From NCBI GenBank assembly GCA_905221605.1, contig CAJNDS010000001.1, positions 3,243,749 to 3,307,748 on the forward strand: DNA of 64,000 nt. Direction: 5' to 3'. Positions 39,318 to 48,241 of this stretch are shown piece after piece; position 1 is the first letter of the stretch; every line of letters starts with the position of its first letter. Both the position numbers and the translations under genes were made by a program. Under the pieces are notes generated by a model. That model was not told the DNA's origin. It was given only the letters and a program-made list of their open reading frames with translations, and did no database searches. Origin of the DNA: Symbiodinium natans (lineage: Eukaryota > Sar > Dinophyceae > Suessiales > Symbiodiniaceae).

Positions 39318-39855
39318 ACCCCTGCTGCTCTCAGCTTCGAGGGGTGAGGGTTGGGAGTTTAGGGGTTTTGGGGTCTAATGCCAAAACCTTAAATCCTAAC
39401 CCAAAACCCTAAGCCCTAAACCCTGTTTGGGGTTTCTGGAGGGCCTACGAACCCAAGCACCCAAACCCGCCCTTCAAGACAGCGGAGTTGCTGCACCTGC
39501 GATTTTTCCCTAGAAACTCTAAACTCTAAACCCTACAAACCCTATGAAACCGAAGAACCCGATGATCTCTAATTATAAGTCCGACAAACCCTATAAACCA
39601 TATACATCCGAAGCCCCCAACCCCAGAATGAGCTGACCCTAAACCCTAAACCCTATAAACCCTGAATCCTATAAGCCGTATAAACCCTAAATTCTAGAAA
39701 CCCCTAAACCCCATAAAGTCCGATAAACCCCTAAACCCCTAAACCCTACAAACCCCTAAACCCTACAAACCTCTAAACCCTATAAACCCTAAATCCTAGA
39801 ACCCCCTAAACCCTATAAAGCCCGATAAACCCTTTAAACCCCGAGCTGAACGCAG
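39318..39855 (-). repeat. Decayed C-type region with AAACCCTAT and CCCGATAAA variants
   Basis: Loose 7-9 base units over about 450 bases, interrupted by unique sequence. Confidence 0.7.
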
Positions 39856-39857
39856 AA

Positions 39858-40105
39858 CTGCGTGGACGTGGAGTCCCTGGTGGTCAACCTAGAGCTGGAT
39901 CGCGTACCTTGGTAGCCCAGTGGTACCCTTCTTTTTGCCACCTCTTTTTGGGCTCTAGGTTTAGGGTTTAGGCGTTTAGGGTTTAGGGTTTAGGGTTTAG
40001 GGTTTAGGGTTTAGGGCCCCTTTTTAGCAATGTGATTGCTGGGTTACCAAGGTTGGCTTCATGAAGAAGATCTCCCCGTCAGGCCTTCAGTTGAAGAGCA
40101 GTGCC
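39858..40105 (+). CDS. Two candidate exons split by element A8 (39858-39904 and 40052-40105)
   Basis: The exons read VDVESLVVNLELDR|VGFMKKISPSG and then LQLKSSARV when the GT-AG intron 39905-40051 is removed. The frame is continuous across the element. The protein is unrecognised; it could belong to the B-box gene downstream or to a separate one. Confidence 0.55.
39909..40051. mobile_element. Family A element with telomeric core (A8)
   Basis: TTGGTAGCCCAGTGGTACCC left end, TTGCTGGGTTACCAAG right end. The centre is replaced by about eight TTTAGGG units (39956-40014), one of them TTTAGGCG. Flanks GTACC / GTTGG share only GT. Confidence 0.9.
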
Positions 40106-40135
40106 CGGGTTTCTTTACTAGGGTTTCAGGAGCAG

Positions 40136-40270
40136 GTTAGGGTTTAGGGTTTGGGTTTAGGGTTTGGGGTTTAGGGTTTAGGGTTCGGGGTTAGGGTTTA
40201 GGGTTTAGGGTTTGGGGTTTGGGGTTTGGGGTTTGGGGTTTGGGGTTTACAGTTCAGGGGCTGGAGGGTT
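40136..40270 (+). repeat. G-type array switching from TTTAGGG to TTTGGGG
   Basis: TTTAGGG-rich to about 40208, then seven TTTGGGG units. Confidence 0.95.
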
Positions 40271-40621
40271 TAGGGGTTGGTGAAGATGGGTATTCAGGAC
40301 GCCCGACCAATCCTGACTGCTGCTGCTCCACAGCGAAGGGAACATGTATTTCGGAGTGCTCATTGAGAAGTGCCTGTGTGTACACATCGGAGCCCAGTAC
40401 CACAAGTGTACACATCGTAGCTATGCTTACGTGCACATCTGCACGCTTACAGCTCACGCCGAGGACATGGTTTTCAGGCCCAGCCATACCCCGACCCACA
40501 CTCAACAGGGGGCGGGTGTTGCAAGTTTGCTCGCAAGTCCGAGCTACGCTGAGCTATTCTCGGCGCTTTCCTTGTGAGGTCTGAAATGCATCCCAGAACC
40601 TCCCTCGGAGCCCAGATGATG
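40271..40621. other. Unassigned, overlapping ORFs on both strands
   Basis: Three ORFs of 77-121 codons overlap; none shows a motif. CACATCG/GTACACATC repeats lie near 40380-40420. Confidence 0.3.
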
Positions 40622-41250
40622 CTACCCTAAACCCTAAACCCTAAACCCCAAACCCCAAACCCCAAACCCCAAACCCCAAACCCTAAACCCTAAACCCTAA
40701 ACCCCTGGCGGAGGACTTCTTTACTGCGTGGAGTGCCAAACCTCCCTCGGGGATGCTCGGGGGCTCAGTCTCTCTGAGACTTGTGATGGTGCTTACGTTC
40801 AAAGGCAATCATCCGGGTTTAGGGTTTCGGGTTGAGGCTTTGGGGTTTAGGGTGTGTTTCTGAAGTGTGGCCAGGAATGCTTTGCAGCGCGATGTGTGTG
40901 TATGTGTCTGAGATGCAATGCTATGACACTTTGGAGCTAGATTTGGTTTTTGGTGGCTGAGGGCCGGCGTCCTCCTTTTGAGGAGCTTGCCAGTCCTCAC
41001 CATACGCGTGCATGCACCCTCCCTAAACCCGAAACCCTAAACTCTAGGAAACTTCGCCTTGTCTCACGGGCTCGGTGACAAAGAATGGGGGCCTCCTTTC
41101 AGGGTTTAGGGTTTAGGATTTAGGGTTTAGGGCTTAGGGCTTAGGGGTTAGGGGTTAGTACCTAATTACTATATTGTGTACATATTTTTTTGGGGGGATT
41201 CCTGTTTGCAGCTTAGGTCTTTTCAGCGCCTGTCGTAGATGTTAAGACAG
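40622..41250. other. C-type array 40622-40705, candidate exon about 40707-40790, G-type 41101-41155
   Basis: The candidate exon frame reads LAEDFFTAWSAKPPSGMLGG. The C array has a central TTTGGGG-type block. A T8-G6 tract near 41190 precedes the B-box exons. Confidence 0.5.
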
Positions 41251-41256
41251 CCTCGT

Positions 41257-43905
41257 GAGGTGATCTCTGCCGGCTGCCACGACGTCCTGTGCAACCAGTG
41301 CGCTGTTGAGACGCACAGCACTGGGAACCGGCAGGACCCTGCATGGGCGGTTATACCCTGTGAGCCCTTAAGAGGCCCTTTATGGGGTGGTTACAGCCTA
41401 TGAGCCCTTAAGAGGCCCTTATAGGATTGTTATACCCTATGGGCCCTTAAAAGGCAATTTATAGGGTTGGTTAGGGAGATTATCCCACCCCCCCCCCCCC
41501 CCCCCACCCATTTTCGTGGTACGAAGGAATCAGCACGCATCGAGGAGCCCTGAAAACCCTAAACCCTAAACCCCAAAACCTAAACCCCAAACCCTAAACC
41601 CTAAACCCTTCAGTGGCCATGGCCAGGATGCTCCGCTGGTCTTCATCGAGCAGGCAGTCTGCGCCGAGTGTACAACCAAGGCCTGATTATCCCCACCAAC
41701 TGCTTAAGATAGGGTGTAGGGTTTAGGGTTTACGGTTTAGGGTTTGCGGTTTAGGGTTAAGAATCCTCAAATAGCGAAAACATACTCTTCCTCAGAGCGG
41801 CATTATAGGGATTATTGTCCGATGGTGCCTCACGGCAGTGAAAAAGGGACTGTTGTTTTAATTTGTTGGTGGTTCTTCAGCAAATAGTAGTTCTTTGATC
41901 TGGTTGCAGCGTGGGTTTAGGGGTTAGTTAGGGTTCATGGTTTGGGGTCTAGGGTTTAGGGTGTAGGGTTAGAGGTTTAGGGTTAAGGGTTTCATTCAAA
42001 CCTCATAAACTCCCTAAACCCCAAGGCCCAAACCCTACATGCCCCCCTAAACCCTAAACCCTAAACCCTAAACCCTAAACCCTGCTCCCGCGGCTGTGCT
42101 CTCGCAGTCCGCTCTGGTGCGCTGCCAAGACTGCGTGGAGCTCTTCTGCTACGCGACTTGCCTGTTCTGGGTGCTGAGTCTATGGGTTTAGGGTTTAGGG
42201 TTCAGGGTTTAGGGTTTAGGGTTTAGGGCTTAGGGCTTAGGGTTTTTTGGATTTTGGGGTGGGGGTCAGGGGTTGAGGAGCTCATATACCCTCAAAAAAC
42301 GGGGAAATGTACTGGAGTTGTGAATTGCTGGCACATTTTCCCCCCTTCTCTAGCTGAAGGCATGTCGGGGGTGCTCTAGGTAGGGAATCAGGCCATGTGC
42401 GGTCGGACGTCGCAGTACGCCAGGATGAAAGTGAAGCCGTGTTGGGACAATCATGTCGTCATGTGCTTCACGGGTTCAATCAGTTCTCAAGATGAAACGC
42501 TAAACCCTAAACCCTAAACCCCAAACCCCTTTTGTTGGGTTGCTACGTATAAGGCGGCCCTTCTAGGGTGAGACCAAAAAGGGACGATAATTTTGAGAGC
42601 TCACCAAACCCTAAACCCTAAACCCTAAACCTTAACCCTAAACCCTGTAATTAGAGGCCAGCTTGGCAGAAGCACATCTTTTGGATATGGGGGGCTTCCA
42701 AGAACCTTGAGCCCCTCTACTCTGGCCAGTCCGAAATGCCAGGATTCTGGTATTTGACACTGTTTGGGTGCAGGGTTTTTTAGGGTTAGGTTTAGGGTTT
42801 AGGGTTTAGGGTGTAGGTTTAGGGTTTAGGGTTTAGGGTTTAGGGTTTAGGGTTTAGGGTTTAAGGACATGCTTCTATCAACAAGTACATAGGCTCAGAC
42901 AGCCATACTCCTCGCGGCATCGTGCCATACTCAACCCCAGAGAAAAGCTCACTGCCCCACAGACTTGGAGACCTAAACCCTAAACCCTAAGCCCTAACCC
43001 CTAAACCCTAAACCCTAAACCCTAAACCCTAAATCCCAACCCTCCAGCTCCGCAACCAAAACTCCGCAAGGACTGCTTCAAGCTGACTCATGCTGCCGGG
43101 TGGCGCCCTTGTGGGTGTTTGTGGGTGTTGCCCTCCTAATTGATAGGGTTTGGGGTTTAGGGTTTCGGGTTTCGGGTTAGGGTTTAGGTACTCATATCTA
43201 AGGGTAGTTTCATGGGTCCTTCATGAGGACCCCTACCCGGCCCCTACCCTCTTTGAAGGGCTCTGATGTATGGGCCCTTGGGTTGTGTAGGGTATATAGG
43301 GGGTATAGCCGGGATCCCCTTTTTGAGGGCCCATGTTAAGGGACCATGCAACTTCCCTAGATTATGAGCTTATATTCTAGGGACTTGAGGAACTGAGGGT
43401 CTAGGGTTTAGGGTTTAGGGTTTAGGATATATATATATATATGCTATAGGTACTACCCTAAACCCTAAACCCTAAACCCTAAACCCTAAACCCTAAACCC
43501 TAAACCCTAAACCCTAAACCCTAAACCCTAAACCCTACATGATGGTAGAACTATCGAGTTTGGAGGGTTTGTCAGCTCGGAGGCATGTCAGGTTTCAGCT
43601 CCGGGTTGCAGGCTGGGCTTCATCGAGCTTAGCCGGCTGTCTGGTTCCATACCATGGGGTTGATAAAGGGTTTAGGGTTTAGGGTTTCGGGTTTAGGGTT
43701 TAGGGTTTCGGGTTTAGGGTTCCGGGTTTAGGGTTCCGGGTTTAGGGTTTTAGGCTTAAGGTTTCGGGTTTTTAAGGGTTTCGGGTTTAGGCATCAGGGC
43801 TCGTCTACGACTTGCGCAACCGCAACGGCAGGAAGCGCAAGCGCCATTGTGTCGGCCTTCCTCAGAGGACCTTCTGCTTCGAGTGCGACACGCGAGAGGC
43901 GGGTT
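41257..43905 (+). CDS. B-box zinc-finger protein, multi-exon, partial
   Basis: Exons: about 41257-41334, 41627-41680, 42108-42152, 43071-43099, 43832 to about 43905. Spliced frame: GCHDVLCNQCAVETHSTGNR|QDAPLVFIEQAVCAECTTK, then SALVRCQDCVELFCY|DCFKLTHAAG|KRKRHCVGLPQRTFCFECD. Cys-x2-Cys, Cys-x2-Cys, F-C-x-D-C and T-H-A-A-G-x-R-x-x-H occur in the order and spacing of B-box fingers, which bind two zinc ions and mediate protein contacts. Two or more boxes seem to be arrayed. The junctions use GA-AG, GC-AG, GC-AG and GT-AG and keep the frame. Start and end were not found. Confidence 0.6.
41335..41626 (+). other. B-box gene intron (GA-AG) with a 40-base triplicate repeat
   Basis: It starts GACCC and the next exon starts GATG. 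Three copies of a 39-40 base unit containing GAGCCCTTAAGAGGCCC lie at about 41350-41465, then a 17-base C run and a short C-type array (41550-41610). Confidence 0.7.
41691..41890. mobile_element. Family C element (C6) with a telomeric array inserted in its left terminal repeat
   Basis: The left TIR reads CCAACTGCTTAAGA, then TAGGGTGTAGGGTTTAGGG... (41709-41756), then resumes TTAAGAATCC. The right end GGTTCTTCAGCAAATAGTAG is intact, and the core ATTATAGGGATTATTG is C-type. It sits in the B-box intron 41681-42107. Confidence 0.85.
42153..43070 (+). other. B-box gene intron (GC-AG) rich in telomeric arrays
   Basis: G-type 42183-42245, C-type 42497-42530, a family K right-arm remnant 42570-42604, C-type 42604-42650, G-type 42784-42868, C-type 42973-43035. 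GACTT at 42155 and GACTG at 43071 are near-repeats. Confidence 0.6.
43191..43369. mobile_element. Family G TIR element (G2)
   Basis: CTCATATCTAAGGGTAGTTTC to CAACTTCCCTAGATTATGAG. The arms share CATGG(G)TCC/GGGACCATG with G1. It lies in the B-box intron 43100-43831. Confidence 0.7.
43456..43790. repeat. C-type 43456-43538 and degenerate G-type 43667-43790
   Basis: Twelve perfect CCCTAAA units; the second array alternates TTTAGGG with TTTCGGG and TTCCGGG. Confidence 0.95.
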
Positions 43906-44340
43906 TGGATAACTCCGCTCCTCGGAGGATCATGTACAATTCAAATGCATGTGGGAGTTTTCGAAAGTAAGGGACCCAAGTCTAGACCCCCAAATAGTAT
44001 ATATAGGATTCCCCTGAAAATAAGGACCCCCAAGTATCAGTATGATTGTGGGAATCTAGGTAGTGGCTACTGCGGTTCCTCGACTAGAAAAATAGGTACC
44101 CGCAATGGACCCATGGATTGCGCATCAATCTGTGCTCCTTGGCTCAACTGAAAGAGGCCCATCCGAAGGCAGTTTGCTGACAACTCATGACTTCTCGAAG
44201 CGAGCTTGTGCCAGTTCCCATGTTTGCTCATGTTGCAGGAAGCTAGCATTCAGAGGTCGTGCAAACAGCTAGGTTCCTTTTGTCCTTAATTAAGCTGGGT
44301 GGCTGCTGAAACAAAGCGCGGCGAAGCCTCCCACAGCAAC
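43906..44340 (+). other. Intergenic or 5' region before the 246-residue gene
   Basis: No telomeric units in this 430-base stretch. An inverted pair TAGACCCCCAAATAG / AAGGACCCCCAAGTA is near 43985-44035. CACAG at 44332-44336 just before the ATG could be a trans-splice acceptor. This would be the gene's 5' flank. Confidence 0.4.
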
Positions 44341-46472
44341 ATGGCGGCGGATCAGGCAGGACAAAATCCCAACGGCGCAAGTGCGCAGGCTGTGAGCAGG
44401 GAGAAGATTCTGCACGCACTCGCCTCTCTCATGGCCAACAAGGATGCAGCCTATGTGGCAGGTGTGCGCAACCGTGCCGCGAAGGGCAACTTGCAGATCA
44501 AAGGCCAGAGCATCACCGAGGAGATCGTGGATGAGGCTCTCACCCGACTGCCCCTTAGTAGTAGAGTAGGTAACCTTTAACCTTTTTGGGTTTCTACATT
44601 CCCCTTATAATCCCTTAAAGGTTAACCTTATTAAAACCCCTAGGTTTCTTGACAACTAAGGCCCAAGGCCGAGGAGAAGACGAAGCCTTTGGAGCCTCCG
44701 GCCGCGGTTGGTGCTCGTTGGACCCCTTCCTCGGCCTCCATCGCCTCAATCGTGAGCAAGGCCCTGATGGAGCCTTGGGGACCAAAAGTAAACCCTAAAA
44801 ACTGGGGTGCTATAGCTTATACTACAAAAATTCCTATGAAGGTAATATGAACCATATAACCCCCTATACCTTCCTTATACTACCATAATTCCTATTGTAA
44901 GGCAATATGAGATAAACCCTTTTAGGGTTCATTCCGTCCCCAAGGAGTGTGAGGATGCCGAGCAGTACATGGAGCGCGTCCGGGTCGTTGGGGATGCCAA
45001 GGTGGCCGTCCTGCCAAAGCCAGATGTGAACACCACGCCCACTGGGGAATTCCTCTGTTCCGCCGTCGTAGAGTTTGAGAACCTTTTGGTACCTATTGTT
45101 GGGGTGTTCGTAATTCCTAGCTAATCCCAAAAAGGTTCACCTCTAGTTCCCCAGTTCAAAATACTGCAAACAACCTCACCCTAAACCCTAAACCCTAAAC
45201 CCTAGGTTCAGAGGAGTGGGCGGATACCGTGGCACGGATGGTGAACCGCAAGGACGGCCGTGTCTACGTGCGACTGCGCAACTTCAGCGGCTGGGTGTCC
45301 TCACGGTCCCGAAACTTGGTAGCCCAGAGGTACCCCTTTTCCCTTTTTTTTGTTCAAGGTTCCCTTAGAAATTGGGTTTAGGGTTTAGGGTTTAGGTTTT
45401 AGGGTTTAGGGTTTAGGGTATCTTTGTAGCCCAGTGGTAGCCTGTTGCCCTTTTTCGGGGTTCAAGGTTCCCTTATAAATTAGGCAACCCGAAAAAGGGT
45501 GCCCATTGGTTACTGGGGTACCAAGGAAACGACTACAACAAGGTCGTGCTGGATGTCGAGGAAGGGAAGCCTGGGCCTTTTTGTAGGGATCGTTTGCTTG
45601 TTTTGTTTTCTTCCTTTTTTGTTTTTTTCTATTTCTCTTTATTGGGTTTAAGAGGGTAACATTGGGATGTTCCCCCTTATATGAGCCCTTACTAGGGATT
45701 ATAGTAGGGCGTACTAGAATCCCAATCAAGGACTGTTGGTATAAGGGGAACATCCCAAGGGTAATACATTCAGAACATTTTTCTCAGAGGGTCTGAACCC
45801 CCCCCCAAAATAAGAATAAAAATAATCCCTATATTACCCTTATAAGGAAGAATAGGTTTTTCTTTTTTGAGGGTTCTTAACCCTAAAACCTAAACTCTAA
45901 ACCCTATTTTGGTAGTTTAGGCGGGGCTAAACCCTAAACCCTAAATCCTAAATAAACCCCAAACCTAAACCCTAAACCCTAAACCCTAAACCCTAAACCC
46001 TAAACCCTAAACCCTAAACCCTAAACCCTAAACCCTAAACCCTAAACTCTAAACCCTAAACCCTAAACCCTAAACCCTAAACCCTAAACCCAACCGAGGA
46101 AACCTTCGCTGGAGCCGGGCACGGCCCAGGTCATCGCCATGAGCCGGGCCATGCGATTGCTTCCGCACATGACGCAGGAGGGCTGCTAGGCAGGACGTTG
46201 TAACGGGGCCGGCCATTTCTATATTCTGGTTTAGGGTTTAGGGTTTAGGGTTTAGGGTTTAGGGTTTAGGGTTTAGGGTTTAGGGTTTAGGGTAGGCCTT
46301 TGGGATGTTTGTTTTTGTGTTTCCCTTACTGGCGGTAGGAGGATCACACATTGTGAATATTTGTTAGAGGGTTTGAATAGCCAACCTAGGCTACCAGATC
46401 TCCAATGCCAGCGGCACGAAGGTGCGCCGCTTCCGCACCACCGTCATCACGCCGAAGCTTCGTCCGACTTAG
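44341..46472 (+). CDS. Unrecognised 246-residue protein, seven exons, fully spliced by eye
   Basis: Exons 44341-44549, 44661-44769, 44945-45056, 45206-45310, 45526-45565, 46099-46181, 46390-46472 total 741 bases, exactly 247 codons with TAG. The ATG at 44341 (AACATGG) is the first in frame after CACAG. The N-terminus is Ala/Gln/Asn-rich and polar, then a helical segment (EKILHALASLMANKDAAYV, TEEIVDEALTRL), a charged Pro-rich linker, and a C-terminal basic part with GRVYVRLRNFSGWVSSRSR and KVRRFRTTVI. The W-V-S-S-R-S piece is reminiscent of small SH3-like beta barrels, but this is weak. No signal peptide. All six introns have direct repeats at their edges: GCCC, GAG, GTTC, GAAAC, GAA and GCT-C. 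Function unknown; the gene structure is well supported. Confidence 0.8.
44550..44660 (+). mobile_element. Intron 1: family M element (M1), 111 bases, GC-AG, direct repeat GCCC
   Basis: GCCC at 44550-44553 and 44661-44664. Ends CTTAGTAGTAG and TTGACAACTAAG. The core AACCTTTAACCTTTTTGGG pairs with AAAGGTTAACCTT. No telomeric units, a clean introner. Confidence 0.92.
44770..44944 (+). mobile_element. Intron 2: family F element (F2), 175 bases, GA-AG, direct repeat GAG
   Basis: Ends CTTGGGGACC and GTCCCCAAG. Inner arms TATACTACAAAAATTCCTAT and TATACTACCATAATTCC are tandem rather than inverted. Removal gives ALM|EECEDAEQ. Confidence 0.92.
45057..45205 (+). mobile_element. Intron 3: 149 bases, GT-AG, direct repeat GTTC, C-type units at its acceptor
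   Basis: GTTCC at 45057 and GTTCA at 45206. AACCTTTTGGTACC (45079) and CAAAAAGGTTC (45132) form an inner inverted repeat. Four CCCTAAA units (45178-45203) end in CTAG, which serves as the acceptor. Confidence 0.88.
45311..45525 (+). mobile_element. Intron 4: composite of two family A copies joined by a telomeric array (A9-array-A10), GA-AG, direct repeat GAAAC
   Basis: GAAAC at 45311-45315 and 45526-45530 is a perfect 5-base duplication. The left copy starts TTGGTAGCCCAGAGG and stops after CCCTTAGAAA; six TTTAGGG units follow (45374-45419); a second copy then runs from TTTGTAGCCCAGTGG to GGTACCAAG. The outer ends behave as one element. Removal gives SSRSR|NDYNK in frame. Confidence 0.9.
45662..45759. 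mobile_element. Family H TIR element (H2)
   Basis: TTGGGATGTTCCCCCTTAT to ATAAGGGGAACATCCCAAG. CCAATCAAGGACTGTTGG matches the H1 arm. Confidence 0.85.
45795..45879. mobile_element. Family C element cut at both ends (C7)
   Basis: CTATATTACCCTTATAAGGAAGA is the C core in inverse orientation. The right terminal repeat GGGTTCTTAA runs straight into CCCTAAAACC at the TTAA centre, so the array starts inside the TIR. Confidence 0.75.
45955..46092 (-). repeat. C-type telomeric array, about 19 units
   Basis: Nearly perfect. Confidence 0.95.
46182..46389 (+). other. Intron 6: 208 bases, GC-AG, direct repeat GCTGC/GCTAC, with ten G-type units
   Basis: It starts GCTGCTAGG, includes TTTAGGG 46228-46295, ends AACCTAG before GCTACC. 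Removal gives TQEG|YQISN. Confidence 0.82.
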
Positions 46473-46598
46473 GGTTTAGGGGTTGAGGGGTTGAGGGGTT
46501 TAGGGGTTGAGGGGTTGAGGGGTTGAGGGGTTGAGGGGTTGAGGGGTTGAGGGGTTTAGGGGTTTAGGGGTTTAGGGGTTTAGGGTTAAGGGGTTGTC
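46469..46598 (+). repeat. G-type array with (GGGGTTGA) 8-mer block, overlapping the stop codon
   Basis: TTAGGG starts within the last codons of the 246-residue ORF: its TAG is at 46470-46472. About nine GGGGTTGA units follow. Confidence 0.9.
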
Positions 46599-46780
46599 GA
46601 CAAGTCAGCCTGGTAATGACGCAGTTGTGTATGACAAAATGCATATGTCCCCAGACATGCACATCTTTAATACTTTCAATTGCATCCCATTTAACGTGCC
46701 CCCGCTGAAGTACTATCGTTTTGCCGGATTTCCCATAGTAGTATAGTAGCTGGGTCTCATGAGACTCAGCCCTCACCAAA

Positions 46781-46943
46781 CTCTGTGGTGCTTTACTGCA
46801 ACTTTAGATCCTTAGCCTTTTTGGGGCTTTTGGGTTTCTGAATAAGGCAGAAAAGTTGTTCAGGGTTTAGGGTTTAGGGTTTAGTGTTTAGGGTTTAGGG
46901 TTTAGGGTTTAGGGTTATAGCTACCCTGCTAAGTGCAGCCAAG
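46781..46943. mobile_element. Family E element with telomeric core (E4)
   Basis: CTCTGTGGTGCTTTACTG left, GCTAAGTGCAGCCAAG right. After AAGGCAGAAAAGTTGTT a G-type array (46860-46916) replaces the stretch usually reading CTAAAAATTA, then TATAGCTACC resumes. Confidence 0.88.
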
Positions 46944-47026
46944 GATCCTACAGACTGCAGACTGCTCCCGCCTGAGCCTGCGGGTGTCCGGGTCTGGGGT
47001 GTAGGCCGGGCCTAGAAGGGAGACCC

Positions 47027-47450
47027 TAACCCTAAACCCTAAACTCTAAACCCTAAACCCTAAACCCTAAACCCTAAACGGCCCTAAACCCTAAACCCTA
47101 AACCCTAAACCGGGCTTAGAGTTTTAAGGCGCCCTTGAGCAAGATAGTCCTTCACACCAGTAAGGAGGTGCATTCACGGTACAGCGGCAGAGCCGCAGGT
47201 GGCCTGAACCCTACTGAACCCTAAACCCTAAACCCTAAACCCTAAACCCTAAACCCTAAACCCTAGACCCTAAACCCTAAACCCTAAACGGCCCTAAACC
47301 CTAAACCCTAAACCCTAAACTCTAAACCCTAAACGGCCCTAAACCCTAAACCCTAAACCCTAAACCCTAAACCCTAAACCCTAAACCCTAAACCCTAAAC
47401 CCTAAACCCTAAACCTAAACCCTAAACCCTAAACCCTAAAGCCTAAACGT
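47027..47450 (-). repeat. C-type arrays 47027-47115 and 47210-47450
   Basis: Both contain the insertion CGG in CCCTAAACGGCCCTAAACC at several points (47078, 47288, 47333), showing that a variant segment was duplicated between the two arrays. Confidence 0.95.
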
Positions 47451-47486
47451 TCTGGTGTGCTGAAGGACTCAACAGCAGACCCGGGA

Positions 47487-47598
47487 CATTGCATTCGCCC
47501 GTGGTCATCTTTGGGAAAGCCATTGTAAAACTTGATCGGAGCTGCCGAGGCAACGCCACGAATGTTGCAAAGCTTCAGGCAAAGGAGGAGCCGCCGTT
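47487..47598 (+). CDS. Candidate exon
   Basis: The frame reads SPVVIFGKAIVKLDRSCRGN and on through NVAKLQAKEEPPF, protein-like, preceded by a C-type array and followed by G-type units at 47602. Parent gene unknown. Confidence 0.45.
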
Positions 47599-47668
47599 CG
47601 GGTTGAGGGTTGAGGGTTAGGGTTGAGGGTTTAGGGTTTAGGCTTTGAGAATTCTTGGAGGTGAGAGC

Positions 47669-47777
47669 TCAATGAGGTTCATGGGTACGTCGTATGTAGG
47701 ATTGGAAGGAGGGAACTATGTTTATACACGTCTTTTAAGGGACCACCCTACTTATAAGTAACACATGAACCTTGAAG
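47669..47777. mobile_element. Family D TIR element (D6)
   Basis: ATGAGGTTCATGGGTACG to CACATGAACCTTGAAG; the core AACTATGTTTATACACG matches D1. Confidence 0.7.
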
Positions 47778-47964
47778 CATGCTTTCGCGAGAAGCTTCGA
47801 TCACTGGCTTGCTGCTGGGGAATGTAGCGTAGCAGGTTTTTTGATAGCAAGCAATACAGTATTTTGTGTGATGGGTGCTCCACTTAAGTTCCTCAACCAG
47901 AAGACCTCGATCATGCGTGATCATGATGACATCATTCTCTGGAAGGTCCAAGAATGAGAGATTG

Positions 47965-48060
47965 AACCCTAAACCCTAAACTGGGGGGTAAACCCTAAAC
48001 CCTAAACCCTAAACCCTAAACCCTAAACCCCAAATCCTAAACCCTAAACCCTAAACCCTT
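47965..48060 (-). repeat. C-type telomeric array interrupted by GGGGGG
   Basis: About eleven units with a CTGGGGGGT interruption near 47981. Confidence 0.9.
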
Positions 48061-48209
48061 CCGATCTGCGGATCTGGCGCTATGAAATGACTGCAGAGTT
48101 GGGCCTCCCAAGCCGTTTTTCCAGGCTGAGAGACAAGATCTGCCAAAACCAGGCGGAATACAGCCAGCGATTACAAAGAATGCTTTGTAATTAGTGTATC
48201 AATATATGG

Positions 48210-48241
<32 letters not shown>

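Larger units (their letters stand above)
45566..46098 (+). other. Intron 5: 533 bases, GA-AG, direct repeat GAA, containing H2, C7 and long C-type arrays
   Basis: It starts GAAGCC and ends ACCGAG before GAAACC. H2 is 45662-45759, C7 45795-45879, and C-type repeats 45880-46092. Confidence 0.8.

Noticed and set aside
44134-44148. Relic of a dinoflagellate spliced leader (CTCCTTGGCTCAACTG)
   Set aside because: It resembles the end of the dinoflagellate leader in about 10 of 12 bases, but the match is short, lacks a 5' extension and is 190 bases from the ATG.
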